Source: Clostridia bacterium
Lineage (GTDB): Bacteria; Bacillota; Clostridia; Christensenellales; CAG-138
Direction: 5' to 3'
Assembly: GCA_017514685.1 (NCBI GenBank)
Contig: JAFWJN010000019.1
Span: 1-45,658 of the forward strand
Length of the DNA stretch: 45,658 bases
Part shown: positions 18,146 through 26,459 of the stretch, piece after piece
Numbering within the stretch: position 1 is the stretch's first letter
Layout of the letters: each line of letters starts with the position of its first letter
Notes under the pieces: model-generated
Told to the model about the DNA's origin: nothing
Seen by the model: the letters and a program-made list of their open reading frames with translations, nothing else
Database searches by the model: none
Program-made: the position numbers and the translations under genes

Positions 18146-18811
18146 TTATTTCTTTTCATCCGTGTTGGCATCATGAAGATCATGATTCGTGCCAACTAGT
18201 TTTTCAAACGTATCAAAGAGTTTCTTCTCTTCCTCTGTTTCAGAAGCCGGCTTCTGTTCCGAAAAAAGCTGTGTTCTGGCATAATGTATCAGCGCAATAA
18301 AGGAAAGTGCCACCGCTACCGACAGAACTGCGATGTTCCATGGTTCTATCACCGGAATCGGGAAACTTAAAAGAGTCAGTATAACTCCGGCTGTCATAAA
18401 TCCCGTTGCTGTCTTTCCATACCAGTCTGCATATGCAACACGATGCTTTTTCAGCATCAGGCATCCGCCGATCAATGTCAGTATCTGATTGAGAAGGAAC
18501 AGAATAAACAGAACAATATAAATCATATGGTTCTGTTGTCTTACTGTTTTCCCCGCGAGAATGCAGATCAGCGCAGCAAATGCCATTAGTTTGTCAGCGA
18601 TCGGATCCAGTACTTTACCAAGAGGCGTGATCCAGTTGAAAGTCCTTGCCAGAAATCCATCCAGAATGTCAGTGACAAATGCAACGGCATAAACAATAAC
18701 CGGAAGCCAGAACTCAGAATGATCCTGATCGATTGCTCTTACAAACACCCATACAAAAACGCCGGTTAAGAAGATTCGAATTGTTGTGAGAATATTCGGA
18801 ATATGTTTCAT
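18146..18811 (-). CDS. pgsA: CDP-diacylglycerol-glycerol-3-phosphate phosphatidyltransferase
   Basis: PgsA makes phosphatidylglycerophosphate, the precursor of phosphatidylglycerol, in the membrane. The CDP-alcohol phosphotransferase motif is complete: D48, D51-G52, A55-R56, G65, D69, D73. Several transmembrane helices follow. The C-terminal 35 residues form a charged tail longer than in most relatives. The ATG overlaps the oadA stop (ATGA) and has no good ribosome binding site of its own, so it appears to be translated by coupling to the decarboxylase alpha subunit, an odd pairing. Confidence 0.9.
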   Translation of the reverse strand: MKHIPNILTTIRIFLTGVFVWVFVRAIDQDHSEFWLPVIVYAVAFVTDILDGFLARTFNWITPLGKVLDPIADKLMAFAALICILAGKTVRQQNHMIYIVLFILFLLNQILTLIGGCLMLKKHRVAYADWYGKTATGFMTAGVILTLLSFPIPVIEPWNIAVLSVAVALSFIALIHYARTQLFSEQKPASETEEEKKLFDTFEKLVGTNHDLHDANTDEKK

Positions 18812-20235
18812 CTTTGTGAAAGATCCTCTACATAGAGCTCTCTCACCGTATTCTCATCTTCCGCTTCTTCCTGTGCGGGAGCATTTTTTGCAGCATCAGC
18901 TGCGTCACGTGCATCAAAGAACTTCAATGCAACCTGCGGGAACAGTGCATAGCTCAGAACGTCTTCTTCTTGACGAATGCGATCTTTGATCTCGTTCCGG
19001 TATTTATCCAGTTCGGGCTCCAGAAGATCAGCCGGTCGGCATGTAATGACTTCAGCATCACCGATTGCCATACGGCGTACTTCTTCATTAACCTCACCGG
19101 GGAGGCGGCCATATTCACCACGCAGCAGTGCCTTGGATTCTTTTGTGAAGCTCTTATAACGGCCCATCAGAACATTCAGCACTGCCTGCGAACCGACGAT
19201 CTGGCTGGTCGGGGTTACCAGCGGCGGATAGCCGAAATCTTTCCTGACACGCGGTACTTCAGCAAGTACCTCATAGTACTTATCTTCTGCTTTTGCCTGC
19301 TTCAACTGACTGATCAGGTTTGAGAGCATTCCACCCGGAACCTGATACAGCAGGGTGTTTGTATCAACGCGGAGAGACTTATCGGAGATTAAGCCTTCTT
19401 TCTTCATTCTGTCAAAGACAGTACGGAAATGTTTCGCTGCTTCAGACAGTGCATTCAGATCAAGGCCTGTATCTCTTTCGTGACCTTTTAGGGTTGCAAC
19501 AAGCGGCTCGGTTGCCGGCTGAGATGTTCCGTTTCCGAAAGGTGAAAGCGCTGTATCGACAATATCAACACCAGCCTGCATCGCCATCAGATAGGTCATA
19601 TCACCGGTACCGGTCGTATTATGCGTATGCAGATGAATTGGTACATCCACTTCGGATTTCAGACGCTTGATCAGTGAATAAGCATCATATGGCAGAAGCA
19701 GGTTCGCCATATCTTTGATGCAAATCGTGTCAGCACCCATCTGAACGAATTCCTTAGCCAGTTTGACAAAGTAATCTTCGTTATGAACAGGAGAAGAAGT
19801 GTATGAAATCGCAGGCTCGCAGATTCCGCCGTATTTCTTTGTGTACTTAATAGCCGCTTCCAAGTTTCTCGGATCATTCAAAGCATCGAAAATACGTATG
19901 ACGTCAATTCCGTTTTCAATTGCCTTGCGGCAGAACTGTTCCACAACGTCGTCCGCATAATGCTTGTAGCCGAGAATGTTCTGTCCGCGGAAGAGCATCT
20001 GCAGTTTTGTGTGAGGAAGATGTTTGCGAAGCGTACGAAGGCGCTCCCAAGGATCTTCGTTCAGGAAGCGAAGGCAAGAGTCAAATGTCGCGCCTCCCCA
20101 TACTTCCAGTGACCAGTATCCGATGGAATCCAGTATTTCACATGCCGGAAGCATATCGGAAATCGGCATACGCGTAGCTGCAAGAGACTGGTGAGAGTCA
20201 CGCAGTATGGTATCAGTTATCATTAATTTTGACAT
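18808..20235 (-). CDS. oadA: Oxaloacetate decarboxylase alpha subunit, carboxyltransferase part
   Basis: The protein moves CO2 from oxaloacetate to biotin in the membrane decarboxylase complex. The 475-residue chain is the carboxyltransferase barrel plus helical domain: TDTILRDSHQS near the N-terminus, K174 in CIKDM, and metal ligands H203/H205 in HLHTH. The C-terminus ends in an acidic tail with no biotin domain; biotin is carried by the separate gene at 21479. It could in principle be a pyruvate carboxylase B subunit, but the neighbouring beta and gamma-like subunits favour a sodium-pumping decarboxylase. AAGGAG precedes the start. Confidence 0.92.
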   Translation of the reverse strand: MSKLMITDTILRDSHQSLAATRMPISDMLPACEILDSIGYWSLEVWGGATFDSCLRFLNEDPWERLRTLRKHLPHTKLQMLFRGQNILGYKHYADDVVEQFCRKAIENGIDVIRIFDALNDPRNLEAAIKYTKKYGGICEPAISYTSSPVHNEDYFVKLAKEFVQMGADTICIKDMANLLLPYDAYSLIKRLKSEVDVPIHLHTHNTTGTGDMTYLMAMQAGVDIVDTALSPFGNGTSQPATEPLVATLKGHERDTGLDLNALSEAAKHFRTVFDRMKKEGLISDKSLRVDTNTLLYQVPGGMLSNLISQLKQAKAEDKYYEVLAEVPRVRKDFGYPPLVTPTSQIVGSQAVLNVLMGRYKSFTKESKALLRGEYGRLPGEVNEEVRRMAIGDAEVITCRPADLLEPELDKYRNEIKDRIRQEEDVLSYALFPQVALKFFDARDAADAAKNAPAQEEAEDENTVRELYVEDLSQR

Positions 20236-20247
20236 ATATGCATCTCC

Positions 20248-21465
20248 TTATCTGAACAGTGAAAGGAATACACCGGCAGCAATCGCAGAACCGATAACGC
20301 CTGCTACATTCGGACCCATGGCATGCATCAGCAGGAAGTTCTTCGGATTCTCTTTCTGTCCTACAACCTGAGATACACGGGCAGCCATCGGAACTGCAGA
20401 AACACCTGCCGAACCGATCAACGGATTGATCTTCTTCTTGGTAAAGAGATTCATGAACTTGGCAAGCAGAATACCGCCGGCTGTTCCGCCCATGAACGCG
20501 ATTACACCGAGAACAACAATAGCGAGTGTTGTCGGCTGAAGGAATGTCTCCGCAGTAGCCGTTGCGCCGACACAGATTCCAAGGAATATAGTAACGATAT
20601 TGCACAGTTCATTCTGTACGGTCTTGGAAAGACGCTCGGTAACACCGCATTCACGGAAGAGGTTTCCAAGCATCAGACAGCCGATCAGCGGGGCTGCACT
20701 GGGAATCAGCAGTGAAACAAAGATCGTAACAACAATCGGGAAAAGGATCTTCTCGGTCTGAGAAACAGGACGAAGCTGTTCCATTACGATCATGCGCTCT
20801 TTTTTCGTAGTCAAAGCCTTCATAATCGGAGGCTGAATGACAGGAACAAGCGCCATATAGGAATATGCCGCAACAGCGATCGGTCCAAGGAAAGCAGGAG
20901 CAAGCTGAGAAGTGACCAGAATTGCCGTAGGACCATCAGCACCGCCGATGATACCGATAGAAGCAGCAATGTTCTGGATGGCAGTTCCCTGAAGATTCAT
21001 GAATGGGAGCTGGAATGCAAGAATCGCGAGTGAAAACGCAATATAGATACCAAGCTGTGCAGCTGCACCTAAAATCAGGGATTTTGGATTAGCGATCAAC
21101 GGACCGAAATCTGTCATTGCTCCGACACCCATAAAGATCAGGCAAGGATAGATACCGAGTTTTACGCCGAGATACAGATAATCCAGCAGACCGGTATTTG
21201 CTGTATCGGAAATTGCTTCCCAGTTAACATGACCGCCTGCAAACAGTTCCTCATGGAACATATCAGCTCCGGGAAGATTGGTCAGCAGCATACCGAAAGC
21301 AATCGGAACGAGCAGCAGCGGCTCAAACTTTTTCACGATTGCAAGATACAGCAGAAAACATGCCACAGCAATCATGATGAGGCACATCCAGTTGTTATCT
21401 GTAAACAATCGTGCAAAACCCATCGATTGTAAAAAACCGATGATTGTACTCCAAATCTGTTCCAT
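20248..21465 (-). CDS. oadB: Sodium-translocating decarboxylase beta subunit
   Basis: This is the membrane subunit that decarboxylates carboxybiotin and exports Na+. It has about ten hydrophobic segments and the conserved GGADGPTAI motif (174-182), whose Asp177 is essential for Na+ movement in the family. Length is 405 residues. GGGGGT precedes the start, and the gene lies between the biotin carrier and the alpha subunit. OadB, MmdB and GcdB are close relatives; the OadA-type alpha gene next door decides for oxaloacetate. Confidence 0.94.
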   Translation of the reverse strand: MEQIWSTIIGFLQSMGFARLFTDNNWMCLIMIAVACFLLYLAIVKKFEPLLLVPIAFGMLLTNLPGADMFHEELFAGGHVNWEAISDTANTGLLDYLYLGVKLGIYPCLIFMGVGAMTDFGPLIANPKSLILGAAAQLGIYIAFSLAILAFQLPFMNLQGTAIQNIAASIGIIGGADGPTAILVTSQLAPAFLGPIAVAAYSYMALVPVIQPPIMKALTTKKERMIVMEQLRPVSQTEKILFPIVVTIFVSLLIPSAAPLIGCLMLGNLFRECGVTERLSKTVQNELCNIVTIFLGICVGATATAETFLQPTTLAIVVLGVIAFMGGTAGGILLAKFMNLFTKKKINPLIGSAGVSAVPMAARVSQVVGQKENPKNFLLMHAMGPNVAGVIGSAIAAGVFLSLFR

Positions 21466-21478
21466 GATCTACCCCCGC

Positions 21479-21832
21479 TTATGCGATGGTGCAGAGCAAC
21501 GAACCGCTTTCCACCGTAGAACCTTTTGCAACAGCAACAGAAGTAACTTTTCCGGCGCAAGGAGCCAAAATCTCATTTTCCATCTTCATAGCTTCGAGAA
21601 TCATGAGCTGCTGTCCCTCTTTTACCGTATCGCCTTCCTTCACTGCAACAGAAAGAATATTTCCGGGCATCGGTGAAGTGACTTTTTCACCGTTGCCTGC
21701 GGGCTTCGGTTCGGCTTTCGGTGCTTCTTTCGGAGATTCGGGGGCAGGAGCAGCCTTTACGGCTTTTGCATCGATCTCTTCGACTTCAACTTCATATTTG
21801 GTTCCATTGACATTGATTAAAAATTTACGCAT
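21479..21832 (-). CDS. Biotin carrier subunit of the decarboxylase
   Basis: The 117-residue protein has an N-terminal strand-rich start, an Ala-Pro-rich hinge (about 26-46), and a C-terminal biotinyl domain with EAMKMEN, K83 being the biotinylated lysine. It carries CO2 between OadA and OadB. In many species this domain is fused to the alpha subunit; here it is free. GGAGG lies 11 nt upstream of the start. Confidence 0.94.
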   Translation of the reverse strand: MRKFLINVNGTKYEVEVEEIDAKAVKAAPAPESPKEAPKAEPKPAGNGEKVTSPMPGNILSVAVKEGDTVKEGQQLMILEAMKMENEILAPCAGKVTSVAVAKGSTVESGSLLCTIA

Positions 21833-21851
21833 AAAAAAGTTTCCTCCATTA

Positions 21852-22187
21852 TTAATCGACTTTTTTCATTGAAAGAATTCGGATACCGCTTACTTGTTTT
21901 CCCATAACAGTAGCAATCGCGGCAGAAGCGGCTGCAACAAGTTCTCCATGATCGGGTTCATGTGAAACAGGAACCGACGGGAAAGCATCACTTTTTACAG
22001 CCTGCGGGATCTTCTTGGCAGCAATACGGCTCATGATAGCGCCCATGATCTTGATAATCAGGATCAGCGCAATTAGGCCGATAAAAACAATACCAAGCCC
22101 CAGCAAGAATGTCAGCAGCGTATCGGTCGCGTATGTTCCGGGTTGAAAGGACATAACGCCGGATCCGGCTGCACCTTCAAACAGCAT
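21852..22187 (-). CDS. OadG-family gamma-like subunit
   Basis: The 111-residue protein has one transmembrane helix (about 24-48) and a soluble tail with the AAASAAIATV segment seen in OadG-like proteins of Firmicutes. The subunit holds the complex together; some bind zinc. It leads the operon, with GGAGGTAA upstream. Identification rests on position, size and the tail pattern, since OadG proteins are poorly conserved. Confidence 0.8.
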   Translation of the reverse strand: MLFEGAAGSGVMSFQPGTYATDTLLTFLLGLGIVFIGLIALILIIKIMGAIMSRIAAKKIPQAVKSDAFPSVPVSHEPDHGELVAAASAAIATVMGKQVSGIRILSMKKVD

Positions 22188-22306
22188 ACATTTACCTCCA
22201 TAACTTATGAATTCTACGGTTTAGAGAATGATTTCTCATTTTTCCCCTCATATATATATTTCTATCTTTCTCCTGTTATTCCTTTTTTTCTGAGTACTTT
22301 TTCACA

Positions 22307-22334
22307 GAATTATTTTTTCATGATATATGGTCAA
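22307..22334 (-). promoter_or_regulatory. Possible promoter of the decarboxylase operon
   Basis: Minus strand: TTGACC (22334-22329), 16-nt spacer, TAATTC (22312-22307). The resulting leader would be about 115 nt and contains a 15-codon ORF (22239 to 22192) that ends just before the OadG start. Confidence 0.4.
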
Positions 22335-22375
22335 TGAAACTGTCTTTATACTATATTTTGTATTAGAAAACGAAC

Positions 22376-22404
22376 TTGCCCGATTCCGGAAAACAGAGTA
22401 TACT
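22376..22404 (+). promoter_or_regulatory. Promoter of the pseudouridine synthase gene
   Basis: TTGCCC (22376-22381), 17-nt spacer, TATACT (22399-22404), about 28 nt before the start codon. It is divergent from the decarboxylase operon. Confidence 0.75.
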
Positions 22405-22432
22405 AATTATAATAAACAAGCGAGGTTCCAAT

Positions 22433-23158
22433 ATGATTAGACTTCAGAAATATATGGCAGACTGCGGTGTCGCATCCCGCCGTGCATGTGAATCAATCAT
22501 TGAATCCGGCAGAGTTCTCGTCAACGGATCACCTGCATCTTTGGGTCAATCTGTCAATCCTGACAAGGATAAGGTCACTTTGGATGGAAAACTTCTTTCC
22601 ATGCAGAAAAAACATATCGTCGTGATGCTCTATAAGCCGCGAGGCGTTGTAAGTACTTCCGAAGATGAAAAGGGGCGGAAAACAGTCCAGGAATATGTCA
22701 AGGATCTTCCCTACCGGCTGTATAACGTTGGAAGACTTGATCTCAATTCCGAAGGACTTCTTCTTTTGACGAACGATGGCGAACTAGCAAACCAGCTCAT
22801 GCATCCCAGATACGGTGTGTCCAAAACTTATCGTGTCGTCTGCGATGGAACTCTTTCTGCCGGAGAAATCGCTCTGCTCACTAACGGTGTCGAATTGGAA
22901 GATGGATTGACAGCACCGGCAAAAGTAACAAATATCCGTCGTTCTACAACCGGTGGCACTGCCTTCTCCATCACGATTCACGAGGGCAGAAACCGGCAGA
23001 TCCGGAGGATGCTGGAAGCAATCGGTCATAAGACTCTTAGATTGAAGCGGGAAGCTTACGGGCCATTGCAACTCGGTTCCATGAAACCCGGAGAATGGCG
23101 GATTCTGAACGAACCGGAGCTGGATGCTCTGAAAAAGCAGATCAAGACTGACCGGTGA
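22433..23158 (+). CDS. rRNA pseudouridine synthase, RsuA/RluB family
   Basis: The enzyme isomerises a uridine in ribosomal RNA; the exact site (23S for RluB type) cannot be proven here. Residues 1-50 form an S4 RNA-binding domain (LQKYMADCGVASRRACE). The catalytic motif GRLDLNSEGLLLL carries Asp103, and the later EGRNRQIRRML segment is typical. The start at 22433 follows GAGG and lies downstream of the promoter; an upstream TTG in frame falls in the -35 box. Length is 241 residues. Confidence 0.94.
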   Translation: MIRLQKYMADCGVASRRACESIIESGRVLVNGSPASLGQSVNPDKDKVTLDGKLLSMQKKHIVVMLYKPRGVVSTSEDEKGRKTVQEYVKDLPYRLYNVGRLDLNSEGLLLLTNDGELANQLMHPRYGVSKTYRVVCDGTLSAGEIALLTNGVELEDGLTAPAKVTNIRRSTTGGTAFSITIHEGRNRQIRRMLEAIGHKTLRLKREAYGPLQLGSMKPGEWRILNEPELDALKKQIKTDR

Positions 23159-23176
23159 TTCTTTAAGCATAATACA

Positions 23177-23208
23177 GACACTGCTTTCTTCTACAGCAAA
23201 GCAGTGTC
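23177..23208. terminator. Terminator after the pseudouridine synthase gene
   Basis: GACACTGCTTT (23177-23187) pairs with AAAGCAGTGTC (23198-23208), followed by TTTT on the plus strand. The next gene is convergent, so it may serve both. Confidence 0.88.
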
Positions 23209-23228
23209 TTTTGATGATTGAATCAATA

Positions 23229-24134
23229 CTATTGAGCGTTCCGTGCAGGGATATATTGATTGGTTACCGCAAGCCACACCCCGGTCAGAACATTCACGCC
23301 GGAAGGCGCTGAGGAATTAGCGACTCTACTCGCATCTGCTGCTATGGAACGGTAAGGTGCATCTGAAAACAGACTTTGCAAAAGGCCGAACAGGTCTTCA
23401 CTGACAAGGCCTTCCCCTGCCTGCAGCAAAAGTGCTCCGGAAATATCGTTCGTCTGTTCTGCAGCTCCCTGAGCAATTGCTCTGGTGATGGACAATACTC
23501 TTTCCCTGGATCTTCCAAGCGCCATCGACAACGCGGAATATCCTGCAAAATATCCTTCCAGAAGATCGTCTGAATCAGGCGTTGTTCCATTTCCGTATCC
23601 GGCCAATAGTGCCCCGGCTTCACGGCAGAGTTCAACGTCCTGCTCATATACCGCTTTATGGAGTTTTGGAAGATTGGAAAAAACAGTTTCGCAAACACTA
23701 TCCATTCTTCCACCATCCGCAAGAGCCGAGAGTGGATGAACACCGCTTCCATTGTCAATCACTCTGATCAGATGTCTCAGTCTCAGACTGAGATCGAGCG
23801 GAAGAAACAATGATTTCATTACATCAACGGACAGCTCTATATCCGTCGCCTGGGAAACATCATACACCAGCTCACTGTCCTCAAACATGATTTTTTCGTC
23901 CTCAATATGAAGAAGTTGGCCCTCATGTAAATCTGTTTCCGTAAACGGCCGAATCGCGCTGACAGTCAGTGAAAAAGGCTGCAGGCACGATGTATTGGAA
24001 AGAATGGAAACAATGCCGATCCCAGTCTCTATCCGTAGAACAGAAGGTGTTACCGACATGATCCGGCCTTCATAGGCGCTCATTCGTATATATTTATGAA
24101 GTCTTTTGCAAATTTTTCTGGCGTATTCCGTCAT
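23229..24134 (-). CDS. DUF2877-domain protein (AllH-like)
   Basis: The 301-residue protein resembles DUF2877: a GYGNGTTPDSDDLLEGYFAGY motif region (recalling the family's GLTPSGDD) and a late SSAPSGVNVLTG stretch. DUF2877 is now linked to AllH, part of an oxamate carbamoyltransferase acting with FdrA-type proteins; none of those partners is in this window, so the role here is open. The start is uncertain: the ATG at 24134 lies just past another operon's terminator and has no clear ribosome binding site, and ATG at 24083 is an alternative. It stands alone, convergent to the pseudouridine synthase gene. Confidence 0.65.
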   Translation of the reverse strand: MTEYARKICKRLHKYIRMSAYEGRIMSVTPSVLRIETGIGIVSILSNTSCLQPFSLTVSAIRPFTETDLHEGQLLHIEDEKIMFEDSELVYDVSQATDIELSVDVMKSLFLPLDLSLRLRHLIRVIDNGSGVHPLSALADGGRMDSVCETVFSNLPKLHKAVYEQDVELCREAGALLAGYGNGTTPDSDDLLEGYFAGYSALSMALGRSRERVLSITRAIAQGAAEQTNDISGALLLQAGEGLVSEDLFGLLQSLFSDAPYRSIAADASRVANSSAPSGVNVLTGVWLAVTNQYIPARNAQ

Positions 24135-24147
24135 ATCTAAAATGAAA

Positions 24148-24173
24148 AAGAGGGAACGATCGCGTTCCCTCTT
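24148..24173 (-). terminator. Terminator of the pepP-efp operon
   Basis: An 11-bp stem (24148-24158 with 24163-24173, GAGGGAACG core) is followed on the minus strand by TTTCATTTT. Confidence 0.85.
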
Positions 24174-24185
24174 ACTTTCTCAGGT

Positions 24186-24605
24186 TCAATCGATGTCAGA
24201 ATCCTTATCGGGAATGCTCAGTTCGACAGGTTCATTGCAGTTCGGACAAATCAAACCGTCCGGAGAATCCAGCATATCCTCATCGAAATAGATGGTTTCG
24301 CCGCAATTCGGGCAAACGACTTCGAAGAAATCATCTTCAAAATCATCCGGATCAAAATCCTCATCATCTTCGTCGTCGAGATCATCATCGAACAAAATCT
24401 CTTCATGTTCATCAAGCGTATCGAAGATTTCGTCAATGCTGTCATCATGGTCTTCCAGAATGTCCTCGTGATCCGAGATTTCTTCGGCAATCACATCCAG
24501 CGCATCTATAATCGCGTTGAATAGTTTTGCATACTTTTCATCCTTGATTTCCATTCCATCCATCAATCCATCGAGATATGCAACTTTTTCAGAGATTCTG
24601 CTCAT
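24186..24605 (-). CDS. CD1247-type acidic zinc-ribbon protein
   Basis: The 139-residue protein matches the Clostridia family named after CD1247. It has a helical N-terminus (about 1-45, VAYLDGLMDG), a very acidic Asp/Glu-rich middle (about 45-92), and a zinc ribbon with two CPNC pairs around GETIYFDEDML. No function is established. It follows efp after 26 nt with an AGGAGG site and ends at a strong terminator, so it is co-expressed with pepP and efp; a link to translation is only suggested by that. Confidence 0.85.
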   Translation of the reverse strand: MSRISEKVAYLDGLMDGMEIKDEKYAKLFNAIIDALDVIAEEISDHEDILEDHDDSIDEIFDTLDEHEEILFDDDLDDEDDEDFDPDDFEDDFFEVVCPNCGETIYFDEDMLDSPDGLICPNCNEPVELSIPDKDSDID

Positions 24606-24631
24606 ATTATGCCTCCTAGTGATTCATTAAA

Positions 24632-25189
24632 TTACAGTCTGGACATATATTCACCCGTTCTGGTATCAACGCGGATAATATCACCCTCGTTGCAGAACAG
24701 TGGTACGCCGATTTCAAGTCCTGTTTCCAATGTTGCCGGTTTTGTTGTTCCGGTTGCAGTGTCACCTTTGAATCCAGGTTCAGTATGCGTAATCTGGAGT
24801 TCAACAAAGTTCGGAGCTTCCACTGAGAACGGGCTTCCTTTATAGAAGCGGATTTTCACATTATCATTTTCTTTAATGTACTGAATCGCATCTTCCACCT
24901 GGTCAAAATTCAGCGGGATCTGATCATAGGTATCAACATCCATGAAATAATACAATTCACCATCAGAATACAGATACTGCATATCTTTGGTCTCAATGTG
25001 TGCGAGCGGATACTTATCCGTCGGGCTGAACGTACGCTCCAGAACAGCGCCTGTCATAACATTTTTCAGGCGGGTACGGACAAATGCCGCTCCCTTGCCC
25101 GGCTTCACGTGCTGGAAGTCCGAAATAGACCAAACAACACCGTCGATTTCTACTGTGACGCCCTTACGGAAGTCGCCTGCCATAATCAT
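24632..25189 (-). CDS. efp: Elongation factor P
   Basis: EF-P rescues ribosomes stalled at polyproline stretches. The 185-residue protein has the KOW-like domain I with [10 protein letters not shown], where Lys32 sits at the tip and is the usual modification site, then two OB domains ending in the [13 protein letters not shown] signature. Start at 25189 (MIMAGDF) is preferred over 25183 because GGAGG is 9 nt from the first and 15 from the second. No modification enzyme gene is seen nearby. Polyproline-containing IF-2 is one possible client in this window. Confidence 0.97.
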   Translation of the reverse strand: MIMAGDFRKGVTVEIDGVVWSISDFQHVKPGKGAAFVRTRLKNVMTGAVLERTFSPTDKYPLAHIETKDMQYLYSDGELYYFMDVDTYDQIPLNFDQVEDAIQYIKENDNVKIRFYKGSPFSVEAPNFVELQITHTEPGFKGDTATGTTKPATLETGLEIGVPLFCNEGDIIRVDTRTGEYMSRL

Positions 25190-25229
25190 AAAAATAGTCC
25201 TCCAAGTATAGAATTAATTGAATAATAGC

Positions 25230-26300
25230 CTAGTTAATATGCTGCAATTCCTTTGTAGATGAGCACAGATCCAGTTTTCCGTCTTTTGTAACAACGCAGC
25301 AATCTTCGATCCGGACTCCAAGGCGTCCCTCGATATAAATACCAGGTTCGACGGTTATCGTCATACCTTCTTCAAACACGGTATCTCCGGTAACAGAAGC
25401 TCTCGGAGATTCGTGAATCAATAGTCCAAACCCATGTCCGAGAGAATGTCCGAAGCAATCTCCATACCCTTGCTCCTTGATGTAATCTCGCGCAATCGCA
25501 TCAAGTTCTTTGCCTGTGATTCCGGGTTTTAACGCATCAAGTGCTTTGGCCTGTGCGGTTCTTACAATATTGTAAATCCCAATTGCGAAATCGTCAACCT
25601 CTCCAACAGCAAAAGTACGGGTCATATCAGAATGATATCCGTTATAAAGACATCCATAGTCTAAAACCACCAAATCACCGTTCTGAAGTTTTCTGTTTCC
25701 CGGAACCGCATGGCACATAGCACCGTTCGGGCCAGAACCGACAATTGTATCAAAAGAAGGACCTTCACTTCCGAGAGTTGCAGCAATATATTCAAGTTCC
25801 GCAGCAACTCTGCGTTCCGTCATTCCCGGATGGATCACTTTCAGAAGTTCTGTAAAAGATCGATCCGCAATCGACTGCGCCTTCTGAAGATATTCGATTT
25901 CATCCGGTGTTTTGATAATCCGCAGTCCATGCAGTTCTTCGGCCATCGGAACGAGTTCCGTTTCCAGACCACGATATTTTTCATATCTTGCATAGCTTAC
26001 AACATCATCTTCAAATCCGGTACGAAGGCAGTTTTCTTCTGCTAATGCCTGCTTCACAATTTCAAAAACTTTACTTCCGGAAGCTTCCACAATTTCAAAT
26101 CGGTCGCCGGATTGTTCCTTAGCCTGAATCGTATAGCGGAAATCAGTAATCAGAACATTTCGTTTCTTTGTCACAAGTACGATCGCATCGTCACTCGTAA
26201 AATCAGAGAAATACCGGATCGCAGTCACTGAATTCAAAAGAACTGCATCGACTCCTTTTTTCTCTAATGCAGTGCGAAGTCGCGTCAATCTGTCGTTCAT
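25230..26300 (-). CDS. M24 family Xaa-Pro aminopeptidase
   Basis: The enzyme removes N-terminal residues before proline. The creatinase-like N-terminal domain (about 1-125) precedes the pita-bread metallopeptidase domain (about 130-356). Its metal ligands are present: D214, D225, H289 in GHSLGHG, E318 in VEPG, and E332. Length (356) is normal. The start at 26300 has GAGGAATAAA upstream and follows a strong promoter; longer in-frame forms would cross that promoter. Coupling with efp is common in Firmicutes. Confidence 0.94.
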   Translation of the reverse strand: MNDRLTRLRTALEKKGVDAVLLNSVTAIRYFSDFTSDDAIVLVTKKRNVLITDFRYTIQAKEQSGDRFEIVEASGSKVFEIVKQALAEENCLRTGFEDDVVSYARYEKYRGLETELVPMAEELHGLRIIKTPDEIEYLQKAQSIADRSFTELLKVIHPGMTERRVAAELEYIAATLGSEGPSFDTIVGSGPNGAMCHAVPGNRKLQNGDLVVLDYGCLYNGYHSDMTRTFAVGEVDDFAIGIYNIVRTAQAKALDALKPGITGKELDAIARDYIKEQGYGDCFGHSLGHGFGLLIHESPRASVTGDTVFEEGMTITVEPGIYIEGRLGVRIEDCCVVTKDGKLDLCSSTKELQHIN

Positions 26301-26333
26301 TTTATTCCTCGAAATTCTTCCAATATTGAAATT

Positions 26334-26362
26334 ATTATAAGTCATTTTTGTTAGAATTGCAA
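26334..26362 (-). promoter_or_regulatory. Promoter of the pepP-efp operon
   Basis: Minus strand: TTGCAA (26362-26357), 17-nt spacer, TATAAT (26339-26334), about 33 nt before the peptidase start. Confidence 0.88.
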
Positions 26363-26459
26363 GCATTACTTGGCTTCTAGCAATACCCCCCGACACACCC
26401 CTGTTCAAGCTCGTAATAGGCCCGTAAAAAGGTTTTTATCCTTATAGCAACCCAATTCT

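Noticed and set aside
26301-26408. N-terminal extension of the Xaa-Pro peptidase
   Set aside because: It would translate the -35 and -10 of a consensus promoter; the family start and ribosome binding site are at 26300.
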